From Hericium rajendrae (taxonomy: Eukaryota; Basidiomycota; Agaricomycetes; Russulales; Hericiaceae): 64,000 nucleotides of DNA. The stretch is taken from positions 434,001 through 498,000 of the forward strand of contig CM065885.1 of NCBI GenBank assembly GCA_033439255.1, written 5' to 3'. A program made the translations under genes and the position numbers. Below the pieces are notes generated by a model. That model made no database searches and had not been told where the DNA came from. It saw only the letters and a list, made by a program, of their open reading frames with translations. Of this stretch, positions 56,716 through 64,000 are shown in pieces (within the stretch, counting starts at the first letter, position 1; every line of letters begins with the position of its first letter).

Positions 56716-57873
56716 GACTTGCACGAGCGACACCAGGTAGCTCGGGGGTGCAAAAAAATCTGGGAAACGGCCCTTTATATCGGGCTCGGACATGTTTCGT
56801 CTCGCGGGCACTTGCGCCCGGACGTGGTGGATTGCTCTAAGGGTACGCACGTCGGCAATCTTCAGGAGGTTGTAGATCCCTGCATTCTAATGATCTTCGT
56901 ATGGGACTTCCCTGGTCTTCGTAGGTCGGGGCAGTCAGGTCATATCAGGTCGGGTCAGGGTCCATTCAGATCAGACCGGGGATCAATCCGATCAACAATT
57001 CCGGTCGCTGTTTGCGATGAAGCATTACACACGGGGCCGAAAGGAGTACTTGTCTCCAGCAGAAATAGGGTACTGTCGTGGGCGCCTGGCCGCTCACAGA
57101 TGGTTTTCCGCCTTGCAAGGCCAGCAGCTGAGATCCTAGAGCATCCGGCATTCAGTCACACAAAGCATGATTATGCTGAAGAACAATAACGGGACTCACT
57201 CTTGTAGCCTGATTGAACGGCCTCTGCTGGCAGAAACGCTCTATGGGCCAGAGTTGGTCGTTGAGCTCGCGACACTCGGAAGTATCATTAGAACTGAGCC
57301 GCGGGGTAGCGACCGACAACTAGGACGCCATCAGTTTGCAGATCTATGGCTGAAACCGATCAGTAGCAGTTCCATCAAATGTTGTAGCCTGCCATACGAT
57401 GCGAGGTGACGACTTTGTCGGAGCAGCCCTTCCTTGGCAAGAGCGGGTCAGAGAGCGATCGTAAGGCGGCATCCAAGTCATAAGCATTATAAGCACGTTG
57501 AAACCAGAGGAAGGAAGTGAATCAGTAGGAAGACACGCCAGATCCAGAGGATCATGCTCACTCGAGGCCATGGGCAAGATATTGAGGATCCAAGTCTCCC
57601 AAAGCATGCCGGAGGAGGTTCCTGTCGAACTGGCTCAGCTTGCTCTTGATATCGTCCAAGGCAGCCCTGTCCCGATGAGTAATGAACCTATCTTTGTCCG
57701 TCTAGTCGTAACAACGGAGTTCTTGCGCCGCATCAGCGCACTATGCTGGAAATGTCCGACGCAGCCAACGACGCACAAGCGCGCGCCAGTCCCGTACGCG
57801 CCGGACATGGCGAAGGAGTCCGTTCTCCATATACCCAGACCTTACATATAAAATATATCAACCTTCTTCTGCG
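56716..57873. other. Intergenic region
   Basis: Around 56930-56990 short TCAGGTC / TCAGATC repeats occur. The plus-strand frame 57498-57851 (begins MKPEEGSE, contains VPVELAQLALDIVQG) has a hydrophobic pattern but no recognised domain and overlaps nothing else; an additional small gene or relic is possible. Confidence 0.4.
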
Positions 57874-59183
57874 TTACCCTATTTTGTAAAGATCGACATA
57901 GGCAGCATCATGCCGATCTACACAGTCGTACACCTTAGCTGTGCCAAGATCGGTATATGAGAGACAGAAGTTCGGCATGTCCACCTGCACGTGAATGTGA
58001 GCCTTCAGGAAGAGTGAAAAGGAAGACACGGACCACTTCGTGCATCCTCAAATCGCCCGCGACGCTGCACAGCATGTACGCCTCAGTGCGTGTGAGGTTC
58101 TTTTCCGCGCACAAAAACTCAATCATATTCCGCACAGCGGCGCGAGTGGCCTCCTTGATGTCTGTCACGAATCCAGTCCTCAGCCACGCAGATAGAACGT
58201 TCAGCGAGAAAGGCGCACCAGGGTCGACACCGCTAGTGCAATAGTACTCTTCACCCTGAGTGGTAACGGGCGGCGTCTTGAAGTGCGGCGTCTTGGTGTA
58301 GGGTTTGTCCTTGCGCACGGTCAGGCGGAACGTGGCCTTGACGGGTGTCTCGATCGCGGTGCCTGCAAACTTCTCAAAGGGTATGCGGCGAACAAATTGC
58401 GCCGTGCATACCGCAGACCTCTACGATACTGTAGATCAGTGTCTGCCCAAGTAATTACACTCGAGATACGTGCCTCCGTCTCCTTGCGCAGCGTGGCCGT
58501 CCTGAAAGCTGCGCCTCAGCATCATGCATGATAACACGCACGACTGATTAAAGGTGGCATTTACCCCGCAGGAGAACAAAGCGCCCTTGACTTCAATGGG
58601 CAGATAGAGCGTCGACCCGGCTACCACATGCCGCGTGTCGATGTTCCCGCCCGTATGATACGGCGGAATCGTCGAAAACGCGCCCTTGTCCGCTCGCGCG
58701 ACGCCCATTTCGCCGCAAAACGGCCTTAATGGAATCCTGATCCCCCTCGCCTCGTCGAACCACGCAAAGCCGCCCTGCTGATCGAGCTTCCACGTCTTGA
58801 GCGTCTGTGTCGTGAACTCGTCGTGCAGCAGGCCGAAGCCGCCGATCGTGGCCGTCCATCCCCAGTCCGCCGTCTCGATGGACAGCACGTCTATCTGCAG
58901 CGTGTCGCCCGGCTCGGCGCCCTCGACGTACACGGGTCCGTTCACCTGGTCAAGGCGCGAGAAGTCGAGCGCAGCGAGGGCCGAGTCGTCTGAGTCAGCG
59001 GTGATCTGGCCGTTTGACGCGTCCAGGCAGTCAAATGAGACGGTTTCGCCAGACTTGATGGTTATGACGGGTGGGATGCTTTGACGCAGCGTCAGAGTGA
59101 CCTACGCCCGACTTGGTGGAGGGTAAATACCTGTTGTCCCAAGCCAAATTGTTATGAGCCCGCTGGACTGTGTGGATAGACAT
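57874..59183 (-). CDS. Formamidase/acetamidase (FmdA/AmdA family)
   Basis: Hydrolyses short-chain amides to ammonia and the acid, serving nitrogen assimilation. Exons: 59183-59131, 59078-58565, 58501-58474, 58420-58412 (only 9 nt), 58362-58034 and 57984-57874; 347 residues. Family blocks: RAHNNLAWDNSIPPVITI, FDCLDASNGQI, GPVYVEGAEPGDTLQID, FCGEMGVA, HTGGNIDTRH, ALFSCGDGHAAQGDGEVCGT with AIETPVKATF, and the ending HEVVDMPNF. The strictly conserved DGHAAQGDGEVCGTAIE can only be read if the donor after GGAG is GC (GGAG|GCACGT) and a 9-nt exon encodes E-V-C. Catalytic acidic and histidine residues of the family are in those blocks. Cytosolic; no signal peptide. Confidence 0.9.
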
Positions 59184-59998
59184 GGTGGTATGTGAATGAA
59201 CGACAAACTACTACGGCGCAGCGAAATACTTGCCTTATCGTGGAGGTTATCATCGTTCTCAGGAACATGGGAGACGGAGAGCTCTTGCACGGTTCGGAAG
59301 TGTTCGTGGATAACCGGCCCTTCTCGGGCCGACTGCTTTCTCGGGCATGTCGGTCATCGACTCGGAATCACTTTCAACTTTTGCACTCAGTCGCCCTCAC
59401 GTTCCATGGCCCTGTGCACCCCGATTTTCTATTAAAGTGTGTCTTCATGCTGGTATATAGTTCATTTGCTATGGGTTTGATCGCCTTCACAGCGTGTATC
59501 ATGACCAGCCTTTTTTTTGCCATTAGGTGTAAGGAAAGGCAAGGATCTCGCGAAGACATCAATATGCAGTAATGACTCGGCTCTCAACAGTATAGATCTG
59601 CGGTATATACGTCTTGACCTCCCCAACCTTTCGGACATTTTCATTCATCCTGTCAAAGACATCGACTTGTCATAACTCAATCTGCTAGAGATCTTTGAGA
59701 GATCTGCATTGGGGGGCGCTCGGTGAGCTCGGCTATCATCTGGCAGGCGGTCGAGTCTACAAAAGCGGCTTTGCAAGGATTCATTTGGGTCGGGGATGCG
59801 AGGTAAGTTGTAGCTAGTGAGAAACAGTGATAACCCTGTCAGTGTCCCCATTTTGTATACTGGGAACCGCGTCAGGCTATGCGGTTGCGCGTCGACAAGG
59901 TCAAGAAGCTTGGGTGAGTTAAAGATTACAGGCAATCCTAGGCTATGTCCATTCCACTGACGATAAGTTGTACATATCTCCCTTCAGACATCTATCAA
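59184..59998. other. Intergenic region
   Basis: No recognised gene; short frames only on both strands. Confidence 0.45.
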
Positions 59999-62900
59999 TC
60001 AAATACCAAGTTGAGCATTCGAGATCCAATGAGCACCTCCGGCGCACCGATACCCATCTCCTTGCTTGATCCATCGGAAGCCCGCCACGCACACGCCCAT
60101 ATCGCGCAGCTTCGCTTGCACCATTGCCTCTTTCCGCCGTTCTTCCTGTTCTCGCTGCTTCTTCGCTGCAAGCTGCGCTGCCTTCACCTCTCGCTCCGCA
60201 CGTGCGCGTATTTCCTTCAGTCGCTGCTCCTCCAGCTGGCGCTGCACCGCGTCGCGCTCCGCAGCGTCCTTCGCCTGCTTTACGGCCAGCTGCTTGGTGA
60301 GCTCTTTCTCCTTCGCCTCTTTCTCCCGGGCCTCGCCAAGCTCCTGCTCCATGGTTCGCAGATCCTCTTCGACGCGTTGCGCAGCTTCTTCGGCAGCCTT
60401 CTTGTCCGCGCACAGCTGTCTCCAGACGCTATCTGTAACGCCGTCGTCTCGAGTATCGACAGCTTCCTCAGCCGCAGGGATCTCTGTCGCTTCCGCGGTC
60501 TTGGGTGGTGTGGTTTTTGTTCTTATCGCACTGCTGGTGCGCATCGTTGGCGCCGTCGGGGGGTCAGGCTGAAGGATCTGCTGCATGAGCTGCAAGCTGT
60601 TCTGCTCCGGATTGAGGGGTACGTTGCTGGACCGTTCACGTCTATCGCGCAGCATGTCGCTGATACAGGAGATGACATCGGCGGCAGAGAGTTGCATCGC
60701 ACCGGTGTTGTGGACTGACGTGTTCTTGAAGGCCATACGAACCATCTGCTTCGACAGTGTCATCGTGTCGCGTGCGTTGCCCCACGAAGGCAGCGCCGAC
60801 AGGGATGCGATGAGATCGGACATCTCTGCATACTGGCCAGATTCTGGATCGTCCAGTTCGATGACGCTGACGCCGTCCTTCTTTAGCACTTTGCTCAGCA
60901 GCTCAAGACACCGCGCCGGCTTCATGTTCTCGAAGACGATCTCGTCTGGGAACCGACTGGACAGCCCAGTGTTGACTGCCATGAGTCTGTTCATCTCCTG
61001 ATCGTACCCTGCTAAAATGACGACAATCTTGCCCTTGTACGCGTCGAGCGTGAGCGTGGCCACGATCTCGTCCATGGCTTCCTTTGCGTAGTGCCCTTCG
61101 CCAAGCCTGTACGCCTCGTCGATAAACAGGACTTGACCCAGAGCTCTTTCGAAGACCTTCTTGGTTTTGGGTCCGGTCTGGCCAACATACTGCCCAACAA
61201 GTTCTGACGCGGAGACTTCCTGCACCTTCGGAGACGACAGGAAGCCCATGTTGAAATAGACTTGACCCATCTTGCGGGCGGTCGTCGTTTTCCCGGTGCC
61301 TGTGAGTGCCCACGTCATCAACGGCCGACTATGAATATGAAGGAGCCGGCTTACCTGGCGGACCCTTGAACACGAAGGTTGTCGGAATCAACGCCCGTAT
61401 GTCTCTTCCCTGTGCCTTTGAAACTTGTGCAATGTGTTGATATTCCTCCAACTTTCTTACGATGTCTTCGCAGCCCACGACGTCCTCGAAGAGTTTCTTG
61501 AGATTATCTCCACCATGAACGACACGATCGAAGTCCAGATCGAAATCGACCTGCTCGAAAATGACGTCGAACGATCTCTCCTTGACAGGCAGCTTGGCCT
61601 GACGGGTCTGGAAGCGCCCTTTCGCCTGGCCGAGGAGGTTTTCGACCTCTCCGCCGTTCCCGAAGCTAGGCCTGTTCCGCGCGCGGCTGAGCACCTCAAT
61701 CGCCACATCCTTCGCTGCATCTGTTGCCTCGAGTTGCTGCTGCTTCAGCTTCAGATCCAGGATCTGGCGCAGCTCAGAATCGTTGAAGTCGTTGAAGTAG
61801 AATGCGTTCTCGATAGCAAACCGACGCGACAGGCCAGGATTCACATTCTGGGGATGCAAGGGTCAGATCTTTGGATATGGTGCGTGCGATCTCCATGCTG
61901 ACCTGGAACATCTCCCTCATCTGAGTTTCGTATCCCAGCAGGAGGACGCATCGATCTTCGCCTGGAACACTCTGAACCTCGGCGACGATAGTGTCGATCA
62001 CGGCAGTTTTGTACGGATCGTTCTGCTGGCCTGTCGATGATCCTTGGTACAACATATATGCCTAGAAATGATCAGTAAGAGACGGAATTGGAACAACAAA
62101 TCTTAGGACATACTTCATCGATCACCAAGACTTTGCCAACTGTGGTTGCCAATATCGCACTCGTGTTCTTCTCCGATTCGCCCAACACACTCCCGATGAA
62201 GTCAGCTGGGTTCTTGACGACAACTGTCCAAAGAAAGGTATCAGAAATACAGCACGGGTTTTGGTGTCAGCAGACTAACCTTCGCCGTTGCTGAGAAGCG
62301 CCAAATCGACCAAGATTTGTCCATAGAGCTTTGCGACGCTTGTCTTGCCAGTACCAGGAGAGCCCAAGAATACGCGATTGAGCGAAACGGCTATGGGTTC
62401 CTTCTCTTGCAGCTCGCGCCGATAGTTCACATCGATTAGGTCTATGAGGTTCTGTACCGAGTTCTTGACACTTTGAAGCCCGATGAGGTCCTGAAGCTTC
62501 CTCCAAGCAGCGCTCTTCACAATCGCAAGAGATGGATCGGGGCCTATCAGGTCTTCCTTCAGGATCTCGAAGTCATTAGGCTCAAGGCCCTCCTTCCGCT
62601 CCTGGACCAGTCGCGCTGCCTGGCGTTCAGTGATCTTGTCGAGCATGTTCTGCAAGGCCCTCGCATTTCCAAATCCTTCGCGTCCGCGGCCCCTTCCTAG
62701 GCGACGCACGGCAATGCGGCTGTACAGACCACCGAATCCGTCTTCGACCTTCATGCGGCCCGAATACTTCTTCTCAATGCGCTTCTGGAGCATGAACAGT
62801 AATTCTGGATCTGTGTAATCTGCGAATTGCAGTCTATATGGGACTCGACTTGTGAGGCCAGGATTATGCTCGAAGAACTTTTCCATTTGCTTATTGTAAC

Positions 62901-64000
62901 CGGCTAGAATAAAGACGATCTTGCCGACGTTGTTCTCCATCTCGGCCAGCAGGTAGTCTAGAACTTGGCTTCCTTGGAAACTGTGCTCGCCTGTCAACTG
63001 GTAGGCTTCATCCACGAACATCGTTCCGCCACCGGCCTTGAGGATCTGCTCGATTTGTTTCTTGATTCCGGGCACGCCATCGTTCGCTAGACGAGAGCCG
63101 GTGGTCTCAATGAAGTCGTCTCCAGGGAGCACGTCAATGGAGGCAAGAAGTTTGGCATACCGACGTGCGACAGTCGTTTTTCCTGTGGACGAGTTAATTC
63201 ACCAAACGTAACCAGGACTAATCGGAACTTACCTGTCCCCGGGTTTCCGAGCAAGACAATATTGAATCGCTCTTCCTTCAGTGATGTGCCTTGTCGTTTG
63301 GTGACGTCAACCTTGGCTTTAATGCGGAGGATTTGCGCCTTGACATCCTCCAACCCGGTCATGTCCATAACGGCATCTATGTGCTCGTTGATCGCACCTT
63401 CGACGTCCTTTTGCCTTCGCCATTCAGTTTCTGCAGGTGAAACAACCAAGGGTTCCGTGGGCTCCGACGGGAACCGTCTGTCATCTCTTGGGAGAGACGG
63501 TTGCGGTTGCGGATGGGGTTGTAGGTCCACGGTTTGGGGCGTTGGCGCCTCAGTCTCATGCGGCATGTTGTCCGTTGGTGTTGCAACGGCGGCCGCCCTC
63601 TCGTTCCTCGATTGTGCATCCTCCAGGTCCTTCTGTTTCTGCGCTAGGGCAAGCCGGCGTTCCTCGGCCATACGAGCGTCTTGAACTATCTGCCTTTCCG
63701 CAGCGATCTGCTCCTCCAACTGGGCAATTTGACGTAAATGGTCCCGCTGTTCAGCGTCTCGCTTCTGTTGAAGATCGTATTCCTTCTTCTCCTTCTCTTC
63801 AGCAAGTTTATCTTCCAGATCGCATTTCTTGCACGAGACTGGCGCATTGTCGCGACACTTCCAGGAGCGCACGTGGCCCTTCAGACACTTGTCGTACGTG
63901 ATTTTGTCGCATGCCATCTTCGAATGGTCGCTTATCTGGTGGCACTTGAATGGACACGGATGACCGCAAACGAGCATGACGCCACTATAAGGCAAGATGG
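59999..64000 (-). CDS. NFX1-type zinc finger protein with three CbxX/CfxQ-type AAA domains, 5' partial
   Basis: C-terminal part of a very large protein running off the right edge. Exons: beyond 64000 to 63233, 63182-62280, 62223-62114, 62061-61903, 61847-61355 and 61299-59999. At its start are Cys/His pairs of NFX1 type (CGHPCPFKCHQ, CDKITYDKCLKGH, CRDNAPVSCKKC), then a charged coiled coil. Three AAA modules follow, each with a Walker A and B: GNPGTGKTTVARR with FVDEAYQL; GSPGTGKTSVAKL with VIDEAYMLY; GPPGTGKTTTARKM with FIDEAYRL. A second coiled coil (Glu/Lys/Arg/Ala-rich, 60450-60150) and a terminal block MGVCVAGFRWIKQGDGYRCAG complete it. The Y-R/Q/M-L after DEA is typical of CbxX/SpoVK-like AAA. 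In fungi such modules often follow an SF1 helicase; that part would lie outside the window. Role unknown. Confidence 0.88.

Noticed and set aside
1-64000. tRNA genes and CRISPR arrays
   Set aside because: No convincing A-box/B-box pair with cloverleaf was found by eye, and the tandem repeats present are coding, not spacer-separated.

Overview
The window is a piece of a filamentous basidiomycete (Agaricomycete) nuclear genome. The evidence is direct: genes are split by many 45-60 nt GT-AG introns, exon GC is high, intergenic DNA is more AT-rich, and the protein families are typical of mushrooms (unspecific-peroxygenase-like peroxidase, F-box-like/LRR paralogues, O-fucosyltransferase-like and formamidase genes). 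Splice sites below were placed by eye from GT/AG signals, reading-frame continuity and family motifs. Lower-case functional statements are family knowledge, not experiments on this genome.

Layout, left to right. A septation-network scaffold with NWDDDF motifs (minus) runs off the left edge. Then come a heme-thiolate peroxidase with a disturbed reading frame (2.6-3.9 kb, minus), a secreted Thr-rich repeat protein (5.2-7.1 kb, minus), a xylulokinase (8.3-11.2 kb, minus), signal peptidase subunit SPC1 (13.4-13.9 kb, plus), a KIN1/MARK-type kinase (14.6-19.3 kb, plus) and a second, intact paralogue of the Thr-rich secreted protein (20.4-21.5 kb, plus). The middle holds an F-box protein (22.3-24.1), an ICMT-like methyltransferase (24.5-25.2), an F-box-like/LRR protein (25.8-27.0), the mismatch-repair gene PMS1 (27.7-31.6), a nucleotidyltransferase-like unknown (32.7-33.4) and a bromodomain protein (33.8-36.1). 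A 6 kb stretch (36.1-42.3) has no gene I can defend. The right part holds a homeodomain protein (42.3-43.8), a TOPORS-like RING protein (44.6-47.5), phospholipase D (47.9-51.8), a second F-box-like/LRR paralogue (52.3-53.6), a truncated F-box fragment (54.3-54.6), an O-fucosyltransferase-like membrane protein (54.6-56.7), a formamidase/acetamidase (57.9-59.2) and the C-terminal part of an NFX1-type zinc finger protein with three CbxX/CfxQ AAA modules (60.0-64.0, off the right edge).

There is no operon-like logic. These are mostly housekeeping genes interspersed with fast-evolving fungal families. The least expected object is the pair of secreted repeat proteins. They share an upstream block, the signal peptide, a four-exon layout and a C-terminal exon of exactly 46 nt that ends in a Kex2-type KR site followed by the nine residues WL-x-x-FDDLD, while the repeats between differ completely. 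Other points of interest are three micro-exons of 9, 12 and 18 nt (two beside GC-AG introns) and several apparent 1-nt frameshifts at homopolymers or repeats that may be assembly errors.
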